Shown here: positions 46,500-58,305 of the stretch, piece by piece
Layout: the number at the start of each line of letters is the position of its first letter
How positions within the stretch are numbered: position 1 is the first letter of the stretch
The notes under the pieces: generated by a model
The model's input: only the letters and a program-made list of their open reading frames with translations
Databases searched by the model: none
What the model was told of the DNA's origin: nothing
Program-made: the position numbers and the translations under genes
Assembly (NCBI RefSeq): GCF_958295425.1
Contig: NC_081154.1
Span: forward strand, 14,293,938 to 14,357,937
DNA length: 64,000 nucleotides
Origin: Solea solea
Taxonomy: Eukaryota; Chordata; Actinopteri; Pleuronectiformes; Soleidae
Direction of reading: 5' to 3'

Positions 46500-49400
46500 A
46501 ACATGCTTTGCCCGCTGTTTTCATCCAAAATGGGAGAGAAAACATGTAATTGTGGATACATTCTATTCTCACTTCGACACAACCTCGTTTATTATTATGA
46601 TGAGCTGATATTTCACTATAGTTCTTGTGCACACAGAGACACATTATGTAACCATACGTACATCTAACGAGACCGAAGCACAACAGCAGTGGTGTGTGTT
46701 CTCAGGCTGTGGAATTTAAGGTCACACCATTTCCCCAAAACTGTGTCAAACAGCTGTATATTCAGGTGCACTGTCTGTGAACAGGCAGCACCTGCACTGT
46801 GGATCTTGCCTCTGGATCTGCGGCTAAATATAGCTGTCGTGTTTATTAGTTTGACTCTGGCTCTGCAACTGAACCTGGTTTTCTGTCCCACTTATGTCAA
46901 AATCTGCAAGACCTTTACCTGCATCGGTAAAAAAAATATCCCTCTGAAATATAGTGCAAAAAAAACACTTAAAATACTCCACTACAAAAACTACTGATTC
47001 TTCCAGCACTATAATGAGGTTCATATCATTTGTAGTACAAATATACAATTTAATGTATTGACGGCAGTGAGAAGTACGAGTGTTGATCTTGCTACAGCAC
47101 CTCCTGTCAAATAGAAAACTTTCATAGATATTGCCATGGATGCCAAGTCATTCATTTATAGCCAACGTGCTAAACACACCTTATAGGTGGAAGATTCATC
47201 TTGTGTCTGTGTCAGCTATACATTAGTCTGCTGAGACGGTGAACTTTATATCCACAGCAGCCGGTTCACAGGAGCATGTCAGCATTCTGTCACCGTGCAC
47301 ACTTTCACCTGAGCTCCAACCTCCATTATACTGTATGAGTGAAAGAAAATCTCTTAGTTTACAAACTATATACGTATTTCATTACATAAGGGAGATATTC
47401 CTGTTGCTACTGTTTATCTGCATCTAATGATCCATGTTTTATGTTTTTATATGATCAAGTTAAAGTCCTACAATTTCATCCCTTGGTATTATTAAGTTCA
47501 AATCATTTTAACTCTTTAACTTCCATCCTCACTTTCAGAGGATTTTGCATGAAATGGCAACCATTCATCAGTGTTTTTTTTTAAAGTCTTTCTGTTCTTC
47601 CCCCCTGACTGATTATGTATTTCTGCAGAATACGAAGCAGAATGTTAATGTTAACAGAGCTCCATATTACTATGTGGTCTGCATAATGTCTGACCATGAA
47701 AGGACACGCTGAAGCAGAGGGCATCTTCTTTTCCTCTTTTCATTTAGTTTTTTCCATTTTTCTCCTTAAAACTATCTTTGATTACTTTCAAATCATTGTC
47801 AAATGAGCTCACACAACGCTGATTAAGCAAATTACCTCCTTTATATCACATTTAAAAAAACAAAACAAAGAAAAAGAGGAGTAGCGATAATTGTGTAGAA
47901 GTCACAAAATCATTTTTCATTCAAAACATTGCAAGGACTTTTTGCTCAAGTGTGTGAAAAAAAAAGGATATAAGACACTCTATATTGCACATTCGTATGG
48001 CCTCTGTATATATAAGTTTGAACATAGCAATGGGGAAAAAAGCAGCATGAGAGTTCCTGTCTTTCTCCATCACTGGGATAATGTCAGGCTGTGGAAAAGG
48101 AGGTAATTATGTAAAAGAGAGACCACACTGGGTTGTTGGGTTGTTGTTTTTTTTATCACAAATGTAAGAAAATCTATCAGCTGCATAAAAGTATAAAGTG
48201 GTGCAGTTGTTGATTCCATGTCACAGGTCAGATTAGCTCTTTAACGCAACCAAATGTCATAATTATTCGTACTCCTACAGTGAAAGAGCTATGGAGGACA
48301 TAACAGACAAAAAAAACAGTGACACTCTTTTCTCTCATTTTATGTTACAGCTCTGGCTGGTTCTCTTTGTGCAGCATCATCTTTTATTAACTGCTCAGGG
48401 GAACTTTTTTCGCTCTACTTAACGATACACCACCCTCTCCCCACTCCATTCTTTCTCTCTGTCTCTTCTGCACTCACCCAAAGAGAGAGAGACACACACA
48501 CTCACACATACACACATCCTCAAACAGAATCTCAGTGTGAACTTGACCTCGAGCGGAGCAGTGAGTGAGTACAAAAGCACTAAGTGCAGAAGTAAGTTTT
48601 CTTTCCAAGAGACAAACGTTTGGAGCAGACGGGAGAGAAGCTGACTCTTTTCCCTCATATGACGATGGAAACCGATCCTGCCATCACGAACCATCATCCT
48701 TTCATTCTTTCAAACGTGTCGTTTTGTTTTAGACATTTAAAAAGAAAGGTCTCTAAAACTCATCAGTCCTCTGTACAGACAACACAGAAAACCCTTAACT
48801 GTAAAAATGCATGAGCTTGTTGTGAGTGTAATTGCAGCATCTATGTTAATTAATCGTTCTTTACTTTACCTTCATTCACTGACTGTACAGGTTTTTAATA
48901 AGTAAATGTGACATAGGAAAAGAAAACAACATTATGGTGCATCATGTATTCACAGATTATTATAAATCCAAGGATGAAGACACGCTCCATATTTGTGTTG
49001 CCTCATGACAAAGTGACTCGGCTGTACGTGAAGCTGTAAGCCCATTATGTAAAAAAAAAAATGCAGTGTGTTAATCTAAATATCCCCCTTTTTTAAATGT
49101 AAATAACAAAGCTTAATTCAAACTCTTTGATGTTGCTAACAACATCCACAGCAGCCCTCCCCCGCTGTATCTGGGTCAAAAATTAACCCACGTTAACCCA
49201 CAATTCCTGATAGGAGACAAATGTCTCATGATGTAACAAAGCAAACGTGTAAAACAGCCTTGTTATTCTTTTATTCATTTATCACTTTGAAGGGTTTTTG
49301 TTTGTTTTTTTACACCATGAAAATGTGGCTCCATGTGGAATACGTGGCCCACTTTTTTTTTTTTTGCCTGCATGAATTTATTATGCAGGTTTGAGGTGGG

Positions 49401-49670
49401 TTTACTATGTTCACATGTGTCCCTCCTCCTGTTTTCATGAGTACAGACAATATGGAAGTTGCACTTTGTCGAAATCGCGTGACAATGTGTAAAATCAACA
49501 CGGTGCAGCCGATGTGATTTTCTGTGAGGTTCGAAACAAATATAAAGGTGCGAGCGGTCGTGAGAAGAAGTGTGTGAGCGAGTGTCAAATACAAAGGGAA
49601 GAATGAAAAATAGATTGTGATAAGACAATTCGAGATTGTCGAGATTTAAAGCCCTAAACAGTTCTTCAGA
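46500..49670. other. Intergenic, no gene seen
   Basis: AT-rich with short unremarkable frames. Nothing identifiable. Confidence 0.55.
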
Positions 49671-49675
49671 AATAC

Positions 49676-49800
49676 CTCATTAGGACCAGGTTTTGGCCTC
49701 CATAAGGACTACTGGTCCTGACAAGGACTGTGTTTATGCCTGAAAAGGTCCTAAAGAGGCAACAAATACAAGTACACACGCTCACAATCACTCACACACA
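49676..49800 (+). repeat. Dispersed CA-linked repeat, copy H
   Basis: TAGGACCAGGTTTTGGCCTC (49681-49700), GGTCCTAAAGAGGCAAC and trailing CA-rich sequence, in the same order as copies B and C. Confidence 0.7.
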
Positions 49801-49828
49801 TACTGTATTAGAGGCAGACCTGCAGAGA

Positions 49829-49849
49829 GGAGCTGTCCTTGGTGCTGAA
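49829..49849 (-). promoter_or_regulatory. RE1/NRSE (REST binding) motif
   Basis: On the minus strand it reads TTCAGCACC, AA, GGACAGC, TCC. Both half-sites and the 2-base spacing match the canonical RE1. Only one base in the 3' tail differs from the commonest consensus. It lies 2.4 kb upstream of the stac2 start codon, consistent with restricting a neuronal/muscle gene outside those tissues. Binding is inferred. Confidence 0.75.
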
Positions 49850-51600
49850 TCAGCCACCCATGCTGGGCCACTGGAGCTCTGCTGTGTGTGGACTGCTGTT
49901 TCTTTCTAATCACTTATGTCTCGCAGGTATTGTGCTACACCCCAAACACTGCCGGCCTGTAATGCTTCACAGTGCATTTTTACTTCCTGACCACACTCTG
50001 AGTTAATGTCAGCACCGGCATTGGACAATAAAAACGAGAGATGTGTGTCATCATCTATAAGATGAGCAAGTTTAAATGGAGTGAAACAGAAATAGCCAAT
50101 AAAAAAGAGAAGCACTTGCAGTGTGAGTCAGTGTCTTAAATGTAGACTGGCACCTGGGTACATTTATCCAGACCTAGTGTTTGATGAATATGAATGATGT
50201 GAATCATCAGTGGGAGGTTTTCAAGTGATGCTCTACCATCTTAACACCTAATGAGGGGCAAATGTATTCTTAGTTTATAGTGAGAGAGGCTCACATCTGA
50301 GGAGCTTTAACCAACTCTTTTTTTTCAAAACACTTTATTTTTTACAATACAATTCTTGGAATACACAATGTACACTTTGGGGGAATTCATCAATAAATAG
50401 ATGAGTACAGAGCGAGCCATGTAAGTGAGTTAAGTTACACATTGCACTTAGAGGTCCAGTGAGTAAGAATTAGTGCCATCTAATGGCGGGAATCTAGATT
50501 GCTGTAAACCCAAGTTTACACTTAAGTATATGTTTGAGAATGACAGTGCTGTGTCTTTAGCTCCTGTCTTCAGAAACTCTTTTGGTTTTTTAAGGTTTCT
50601 TTACTCCATAGGCAGTTGCTGGAGTGGCACCAACGACACCTGAATCAAAGCCACTACAGATGTACTTGTGAGGCTGTAGAGTCATACTCTCCACATACGC
50701 AGAGAATCACTAGCATCCACTAAGTTTTGTCATCCACCCATTTCCACGGTGGTCTGTCAAACAAACACAAACACACCTCCAGTTTGAGTCCATGTAGAGC
50801 TCACAAGCCAAATACAAGTGACCCCCCCCCCAGCACACTTTCTAGTCCAATTAAAGGTGTGTCGCAATCAAAAGAAATTACATAGGAGACGGTAACCATG
50901 GAAACTTGCTTTCGATTATATAAGTCAGCACTCAAAGAATACAAGGACATACAAATGAGGACGAACTCCGGGGAAATACAGGAATGGAATGAGAGATTGA
51001 ACACATGCGGAAATGCAAAGCAGCTCTTCATGGACATGGAACATGGAAAAAAAGACCTGTTTCTAAAAAGAGGAGGAGCAAAGGTGTAACTGTCATAGTC
51101 GGTTGATTTACATTATGCTGAAAGCAGTGCTTGAAGTGGGTCGGTACTGTCCGGGACAAAGTATCAGTACTTTTTCATTTGACTATTTCTCACAGGATGC
51201 CATTACTCTGTTTAGGTGTTAATCTGTCCAATTGATAATTATGTGGCAGAATAACCATTTCTCGGGGTTCACTATTTGACGTTCACCCCTTCTCGTTTTG
51301 TTTCTAGTGTCTAGAGTTTTTATTTTATTTTATTGTTACATTCACTGACTTCTTGCCACATTTGTGTCCTGGAGGAAGAGCATCATAACAGGACACCAAA
51401 TAAAACGGACTGTGTGCTTGAAGTTTTTAGTTATTTTTTAATAGACTGGATATTTAAATAGATAAGGGGAGCACTGGCTGAAAAGGTCATTTGGTGTTAC
51501 TTACACACAAATCTTGCCTACAGTGTCTTTAAAAGAATATTGCCCAAGCCATCATACTGAACATCATCCTTTTAACACCTAATCACACATTTGTATATTA
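49850..51600. other. Intergenic, no gene seen
   Basis: Includes a TTTATT-rich start near 50320 that could be a reverse-oriented retroposon tail, and C9 at 50821-50831. No exon recognised. Confidence 0.5.
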
Positions 51601-51749
51601 TAGGCTCATAGGGGTCAAATATAATATATTGCTACAGTAGTGTGTCTTATTCTTTATTCCAAACGAGTGTAAACTTGGAATGCATGGGCCTCCTCTGCTC
51701 TCCGTGGGTCCACCTGCCATTTGTGCCGACCTGTGCGTCCTGGCGTCAC

Positions 51750-51895
51750 CATTTATCAGCCAATACCGAGTCCTGTCTGATATTACTGGGGTTCTTTTCC
51801 CCACAGCGTGAGGGCCAATCAGCGCCAGCCAAGCACTTTGTCTCGGCGAAATCAAAGTTGTTGTAAAAGCGCGTGAGTGCGCGCGCGAGGCGAGG
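51750..51895 (+). promoter_or_regulatory. stac2: stac2 promoter
   Basis: GC/CpG-rich island (GCGCGTGAGTGCGCGCGCGA) with a CCAATCAG NF-Y box (CCAAT 51815-51819) and a TATA-like TGTAAAAG (51862-51869). These would place transcription start near 51890-51900. A second CCAAT lies at 51759. The start site is inferred. Confidence 0.5.
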
Positions 51896-52268
51896 TAAAG
51901 AGCAGTGCCGGTGGATGAGACAGGAGCGAGGCGGCGAAGGGAAGCGCACGCACACACCGACTCCTCCTCCTGCTACAGGATATTTACCTCTATTTGATGT
52001 ATGTGAACTCCTTTTTTCATGTGCACATTTACAGACTACAGCCAAGAAACAACATTTGGACCTATAATCTCTGATTATACTTCTAAACAAATCCCATGTG
52101 GACGGAAGATGACGCGCTCAGCCTCCGTGGACGCGAGACCGTAGCGATGCCTCAGCTTGTGTGAGCTGATAGTTTCCTCTTTGACTCTTGTCACCGTGGA
52201 CTCGTCTTTCTCCCACAACTTCCGCAGCCGAAGGAGAATTTGTACTCATCTCTTTGTTGTTCCCGGAG
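51895..52268 (+). other. stac2: stac2 5' leader
   Basis: GC-richer sequence between the putative promoter and the start codon. It carries an upstream frame of 22 codons (52096-52164) and an overlapping 11-codon frame (52109-52144). An unseen intron inside this leader cannot be excluded. Confidence 0.45.
52096..52164 (+). other. Upstream ORF in stac2 leader
   Basis: ATG at 52096, 22 codons, stop TGA at 52162-52164, about 100 bases before the stac2 start. If translated it would dampen stac2 translation. Its peptide is not recognised. Confidence 0.35.
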
Positions 52269-52328
52269 ATGACTGAAATCAGCGAGAAGGAGAACGAGGC
52301 CACCGTGCCCAGCCAGCCGGAATCAAAG
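52269..52328 (+). CDS. stac2: stac2 coding exon 1 (5' partial gene)
   Basis: Twenty codons encode MTEISEKENEATVPSQPESK and end exactly at donor AAAG|GTAACC in phase 0. Human STAC2 opens MTEMSEKENEP, so the start and identity are well supported despite the short length. STAC proteins are cytosolic adaptors with a C1 domain and SH3 domains that bind and modulate L-type calcium channels; those domains lie in exons beyond this window. Neighbour context agrees: STAC2 is two genes from MED1 in human. Confidence 0.85.
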
Positions 52329-54076
52329 GTAACCTGACGCACCTGTGCAAACATTTACAAAAACAAACACCCAAACAAACACAAAGACATAGACATTTGG
52401 GGATTGATAATTCATTTAGAAAAAGACTGTGTTAGGTTGGAGTTAAAGGTGAATTTGTTTATAACCGGTAAGATGTATGTTTGCGTTTGCCTCGTGCTCT
52501 GCAGGGGCGTGCACATACATTTCAGGGGGCACAGGTTCAAGTGGAGAATCGGGCACCCCCCTCATAATTATTAACTGAAAAATATTATATTGATACATTG
52601 GCAAAAATGTTTATTTCAGTGAACATGCAAACTCAAATACAGTGTTTGTGCTGTTACACTTTTAATTAAGAAATATTGCTGTGGGATGCATAAAAAAACT
52701 AGATGTAAAATAAATTTAGGGACAGAAATGGATAAAATGTGCCCTTATCTGGTCAGAGGGCGAGAGGACAGGCTCTATCTGTGTGTATGTGTGTCTATGT
52801 TAATTCAGTCATTTTTATGCTAATTTCAACTTGCTTTCTTGTATTCTGTTCCAATTAGGCTAATTCTCTGATGGCCGTGGGTCTTGCATAACAACTTTTA
52901 AGCCGCTCTAATGCATGTAACCTCCCTGACCTCAGAGTTAGAGGGCAGAGATTACATGGAGGTGTTTGTGTGTGTGCGCGTCTGTGGCCTGCAGTGTGTA
53001 GAGAAGGCACAAGGTTTCTGATATGATATAATCCATGATGGTTGTTCTTTAATAAGGATCCAACGGATATTAGGATATACGTGTGATTGTGTACATGTAC
53101 TTGTAATATTTTATATATTTTTTTCTATATACTACCTGTTCTTCTCTGTGCTGCTTTAACATTGCAAAGTTTCACGTTGTGGAATTAGTGAGGATTCTCT
53201 TAAAGTAGCTTAGCTTCAGGAAAAGTGTTTTTTAATGAAGTCAAATATAGAAACAAACTCGGGACTTCACTGACGTTCTTCTCGTATCTGTCCTCTCAGC
53301 TGTAAAGTGAGTGAGACTCAGGCAGAGGCTGATAAGTTAAAGAAAAGTAGCTGTGGGTGACATATTTCACACTGTATGCGTCATCAGCATCTCAGTTCTG
53401 AACTTGTGGCCTTGCATCTCCTCTCTCTCAAAAAACCAACATGGTCGAGGCGTCACAGGATGAATGTGATCTGTGTTACCTTGAGGAAAAATTAACTGAA
53501 TTAGCTGATCCTCTGGACTTCTCATCCCCTAATACTCTGTTAAAGGGATAGTTAAGTTGTTTTTTTAAGTGTGGTTGTCATGTTTGCCCTGAATCCATCA
53601 AATGGTTATGCAATTATTTCCTTTTTTTATTGTCAAATCTCGTGAAGAGTCCCTAAATAATCTGCACCGCCCCACTTTTTTTGCACTCCCGTTTTGCAGA
53701 GTAACTAGCTCAGTGGACCAGCACCAGTGTGGGTGGAGCTAGACGCACCGTGGTCCATTCATTGGTTCACAGAAATTCATTATTTCCTGGTGACAAAGTG
53801 AATTGAATGTGGAAAAACAAACACGTGACACACTGAATTGCACTTGATGAAAAGCTATTCAGTGCTGACTGCCAATGCATTTCATCAGTCAAGGCCTTTA
53901 TCGGGGTTAAATCAACGATTTTACATCGTGGTATAAAGGTGGTGTCGATCCAGTCGGTTCAATTCAAATGTCTTGTACTTTATCACTTCTATGTTGAAGT
54001 CCTTTGTTTGGATTTATGGACTTTGGTGCAGGAGAGTGAGCAGTTTACAACTTAAGTTTCCAGTCAGAAAACAAAT

Positions 54077-54718
54077 GTCGCTTTTCCATTATACAGTTTT
54101 GCCACGGCTCATTTTGGCTCCACTTTTTATTAGGAGTAGCATTTTTTTTATTTTTAGTACCTGCTCTGGTGAGGTTCCAATCAAGCTAAGCCGATACTAA
54201 AATGTGACGTCAACAGACCGCCGACCACTGATAGGTCAAAGATGTCATCACTGGAAGAGTCATGAGCGCGACGTCCGACACAAGAATCAAACCAAACAAT
54301 GCTGAACTGTAGATCAGTTAAAAAGTCTTAAAAATCCTTTAGCAAGTACATTTCTAAAATCTCAATATTTAACAGAAGAGTCTGGTGTATTTAGCGACAG
54401 CACTGCCGAAAGCAAGCGATTGTGAGCCGAAGCACAACTCGTTCAGCCGCATTTCAGTTCAGTGAATGTGTCGACGGAGTCTGTGCTCCGGTCATGCTGG
54501 AAGTGCTGAACTAATCTTATTAATGAACTGATTCTAATGATTCAGTTCCACCGAGAAGTCACTAGTTTGTGTCGCGTATTAAACTAAATGACAGCAGTTT
54601 TGTGCAGCTTTGCCATGATGACTCCGCCCACGTTGAGGGTGTACTATGAAGTCATTGAAAATGTGCCTCATACCAAACCAATTAGAGTAGAGCCAGAACT
54701 GTATAATGGAAAAGTGCC
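54077..54718. mobile_element. MITE with long terminal inverted repeats
   Basis: Left end GTCGCTTTTCCATTATACAG is matched by the inverse of the right end, CTGTATAATGGAAAAGTGCC. Similarity continues inwards (TTTTGCCACGGCTC versus TTCTGGCTCTACTC). About 642 bp, no transposase. No clear target-site duplication, so superfamily is left open. Confidence 0.85.
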
Positions 54719-55175
54719 TGAAGTGTCGTACTCTTAAGATAGTGCATAGATTTTATAATGTGAGCATTTCATGTGGCTTAAATCACACAGAAGCTTTTCA
54801 GCGTTCTCAAACTCGCCTCGAGAAGAGCCTGTAATTGCAACAACAGTTCCATCGACCTAGGACGAGCCTGATGGCTTCGGCCTCTTGTTGTTTCTATTTG
54901 ACCACAGACAACACAATGGATGGGTGGGCATTCAGAGGCTGCGTGAATTTATGAGCCAATCGGCTTGCAGATGTTTGCTATGTCTCTCGCTAAAGGCTGG
55001 CTCCATAATTCACCCAAACGGCCATCCAGACAAAAGACAACCGGGAGGAAACAATTTTCCGAGCTGCGTCAGTCGTGTAGCTCTGTGTCTGCCAAGCTCC
55101 TGCTGGCAGCTGTAACCAACTCACATCCCGCGGAAAAAGAAAGAGGAGGAAAGACACATTAAATGTGTGTTATGC

Positions 55176-55193
55176 GCAAGAGAGAGAGAGAGT
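55176..55193. repeat. (GA)n run
   Basis: Nine GA units in the stac2 intron. Confidence 0.85.
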
Positions 55194-55696
55194 GTCTCCA
55201 GAGCTTCTTTTATTTTTACTGTCACTCCCAATCTTCTCAGTGCATATTGCTCTATTCATTTCATAACAATTTCCACCCCTTCTTCTCCTCAGTTCCTCTT
55301 ACAGCCTCTCTCTGTAATCCCTCTTATCTCTTCATCAGCTCTCCTCCATCGCTCCCTCTCCGTGTCTCCACTGTCCCTCGGCTCTCTGAGTATTTATTAC
55401 AGTGCTAAGTGAGCCCACCAGCTTTCTAGAGTGGCTCTAATCGAGGCTGTGACAGAGAATGAATAGTTATTCCACCTCCTCCACCTACAGGCAAGGTGAT
55501 GGCTCTGAAAATATTATTATGGCCGTCTAATCACTTTGAGCACACGTCGTTCAAGTGCGTTACCTTTTAGTGACGTTTGGTAAATGAGACTGTGACGAGG
55601 AAAGTTTGGAGCCCGGAGAATGCAAATGAGTGTTTAAAGGAACAGTTTGAAAAACACGTTGGCTGGAAAAATACTGAATCAAAAAAAATAAGAAAA

Positions 55697-55825
55697 TGAC
55701 GTTCTTGAATGTCTTGTTTTGTCCACAAACCAAAATGATTGAGTTTTAATGATTTCTTTGTCATAAAGAGCAAAGAAACAAAGGATATATTCACATTTAA
55801 GAAGCTAAAACAATCAGAAATCTAT
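55697..55825 (+). mobile_element. hAT-like MITE, internal fragment (copy 4)
   Basis: TTGTCCACAAACCAAAATGA and TTTTAATGATTTCTTTG followed by AGAGCAAAGAAAC and TTTAAGAAGCT match the middle of copies 1 and 3. Both ends are missing. Confidence 0.7.
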
Positions 55826-55852
55826 TATAGTGGCTGATGAAGAAACAAACAA

Positions 55853-56010
55853 CCCTTTACTCTCACATTCACTGTCAATTTAGAGTGTCCAATGTACCTA
55901 ATCCCCATATTGCATGTTTTTGGACTGTGGGAGGAAGCCAGAGAAAACCCACATCCACACGGGGAGAACATGCAAACTCCATGCAAAAAGGCTCTTGCTG
56001 CAAAGGCAAG
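55853..56010 (+). repeat. Dispersed fish repeat, 3' half
   Basis: Contains CTGTCAATTTAGAGTGTCCA, TTGCATGTTTTTGGACTGTG, GGAGGAAGCCAGAGAAAACC and GGGGAGAACATGCAAACTCC, which I recognise as a very common interspersed repeat of fish genomes. The matching 5' half is at 58165-58305. Confidence 0.75.
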
Positions 56011-56616
56011 AGTGCTAACTCTTTTACTCACATGTGTGATGTACTTGGCTGGAATTATCTCATCACCTCAGTGAGCCTCCGTTGTCCTTAACTTGAATAT
56101 ATGGATTTATTACAACTCTAGCTGAGCTGAAGTGATGACGAGTGAATCCGCTGCCTGTGTGTTCACCCGCTTTGTCTTTGCCAGCAGCACATTTCATGGC
56201 AGTGATCCACCTCTGCCGTCTCTGGGGATCGTTGGTGATCAAGTTAAATGCTCTCCCCTTAACTTTCCTCCCTCTTCACTTTTTTATGATAGGGCCGACA
56301 AAGAGACGAGTTCCCTGGCACACCGCCTGGTATATACTGTATGTTTATGGATTTCAACTGTACAGCTTCTTGCCAAAGATGTAGTTATTTTGGCTCCAAC
56401 TGTTGCATCATGGGATTGTGTGACATTGGGTACGAGAGCTCTATAGGTGCAGGAGATGATGGTTGGATGTTATTGGTTAATAATGAATAGTGAAAATGGA
56501 AACCTACCAAAGCTCAATAATCATCATTCCTTTTTAAATCTAATCACTGTACAGTTGTAGCTACAGTTTGTTAATTGGTCTAACACATCACTCTTAAATG
56601 ACAAAACAAACGATAG

Positions 56617-56853
56617 ATGAGGGCTACAAGTAACATGACAACAACTTGAATCATTAATAAATCTGTCCAGCATTTCCTTGATTAAATCACTTGAATCACA
56701 GTTTTTTCATCTATAAAAGGAACAAATACACTTTAATATTTAAGAAGCTGACCTCAGAGAACTTTTTAATTTTATGAAAAAATCCCCTCAGATTCAACAA
56801 TTAGTTGTTGATTAATATAGTCATTTATTATAATTGATTAATTGTTGTCTCAC
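56617..56853. mobile_element. hAT-like MITE, degenerate copy 5
   Basis: GAGGGCTACAAGTAACATGA at the left and GATTAATTGTTGTCTCACA at the right, with an internal TTTAATATTTAAGAAGCTGA. Diverged from copies 1-3; duplication not clear. Confidence 0.55.
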
Positions 56854-58164
56854 AATGTATGTATCATATTTATTGTTTTCCATTTGAGACATGATGATGA
56901 GGGCTGAATGATTATGAATAAATATATATTGCGATTTTTTTTGACAGAAATGGTAATTTTTACACCATTATTTTCATTTAAAAACATATTTAAAATGATT
57001 ACTTTGCGATATTTGTGCAGATCTGGGAGAAACAAAGATGTTCTCTTCAGTAAGTATATAGATCTAGACAATAATTCATCTGAAATGATATTTTGACTCA
57101 CATTTAGGCTTTTAAATCCTCCTACGATTTGAAAATGGCAGTAGGCTGTGTAGCCATTACGATTAACCGTTCAGCCCTAACGGACAGATGAGTTGGATCC
57201 AGCTGCTGCCGATAGAGTAACTTTATTTGAACAGCCGTTTGTGCATCAGTGCAGTTTCTTGGCAAAAGAAGGGATGAAGCGTTATTTCCATGAAATATCA
57301 CACATTATTCTGTGTCGCTCACTTGCGGATGAAAGGAGAGTTGTGCTCATAAAGTTTAATATCCACAGAAAAGCAATGGGTTTAAATGCAAGAAAGTGCT
57401 TTTTTTTTTTTCCCCGCTGGTCTGCAGGGTCTTCACACAGCCCATAAGGTCCCCGGCCAACACTCGGACACCTTTATGAGGTGAAATGATGGCTGTGGTT
57501 TTTCTCCAACTTCCTTTGTCCTTCACACTTATTTCCTCGGTTCACGTTTCTCTCCAATCAGCATGTTTTTTTGTTTTTTTCCTCCTCTACTCTTCTCATC
57601 TAATTGATTTCCTGCTCCTCACATGGAATGCATTTCCTTTCTCTTTTCATTGACTGCCCCCCTGGTTAAATGAAACCCAAATCTCCTTTTAAATTGTATG
57701 TCTTCATGTCCTCACCTTTTGTTCTCCCTTTTTTTTAAATTAACTTCTTTGTCCATGGCTCTGCGTGACTGGCCGGCGATGGTTGTCTGACTTCTTGAAA
57801 GGGTAAAGGTGATTTAAGAATGGGATGAGTGACCAGACGTCCTGTCGGGAGTCACCGAGGTGTTGGGGAGGGAAAAAAGGATAAGAATTTAAAACCGACA
57901 GGGCACAAGATAAATTAACAGACGTCTCATTTGTTTGAGAATTGTGCCACTTTAGTCAATTAAACACCATCTTCAATCAGGCAGCCTGGATTTATTTTGA
58001 TTTCATGGCTGTAGAATTGTCAAAATGTTCAGTGAGTGATGCTTCTGCCCTTTTTTCCCAAGATAACTTTCACTTTTGATATCTGGCAGTCACAAATGTG
58101 ACGCGCTGGAAGTCCTGAGGGCTTATACATAGTATATGGGTGCAAAGCGCTATTTCTCTGCTTT

Positions 58165-58305
58165 CCGGTATCCATCCATCCATCTTCTACCGCTTTATCC
58201 TCCACACGAGGGTCGTGCGGGCCACTGTGCCAATCTCAGCTGACATAGGGCGAAAGGTGGGGGTCACACCCTGGAGAGATCGCCAGTCCATTGTTTTTGA
58301 ATTTT
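58165..58305 (+). repeat. Dispersed fish repeat, 5' half
   Basis: Begins CCATCCATCCATCTTCTACC and continues GCTTTATCCTCCACACGAGG, CTCAGCTGACATAGGGCGAA and CCCTGGAGAGATCGCCAGTC, the usual first half of the family whose second half lies at 55853-56010. Confidence 0.75.

Noticed and set aside
50009..50034. Second possible REST site (TCAGCACC..GGACA)
   Set aside because: The half-sites are separated by six bases rather than two and the right half is incomplete; not a canonical RE1.
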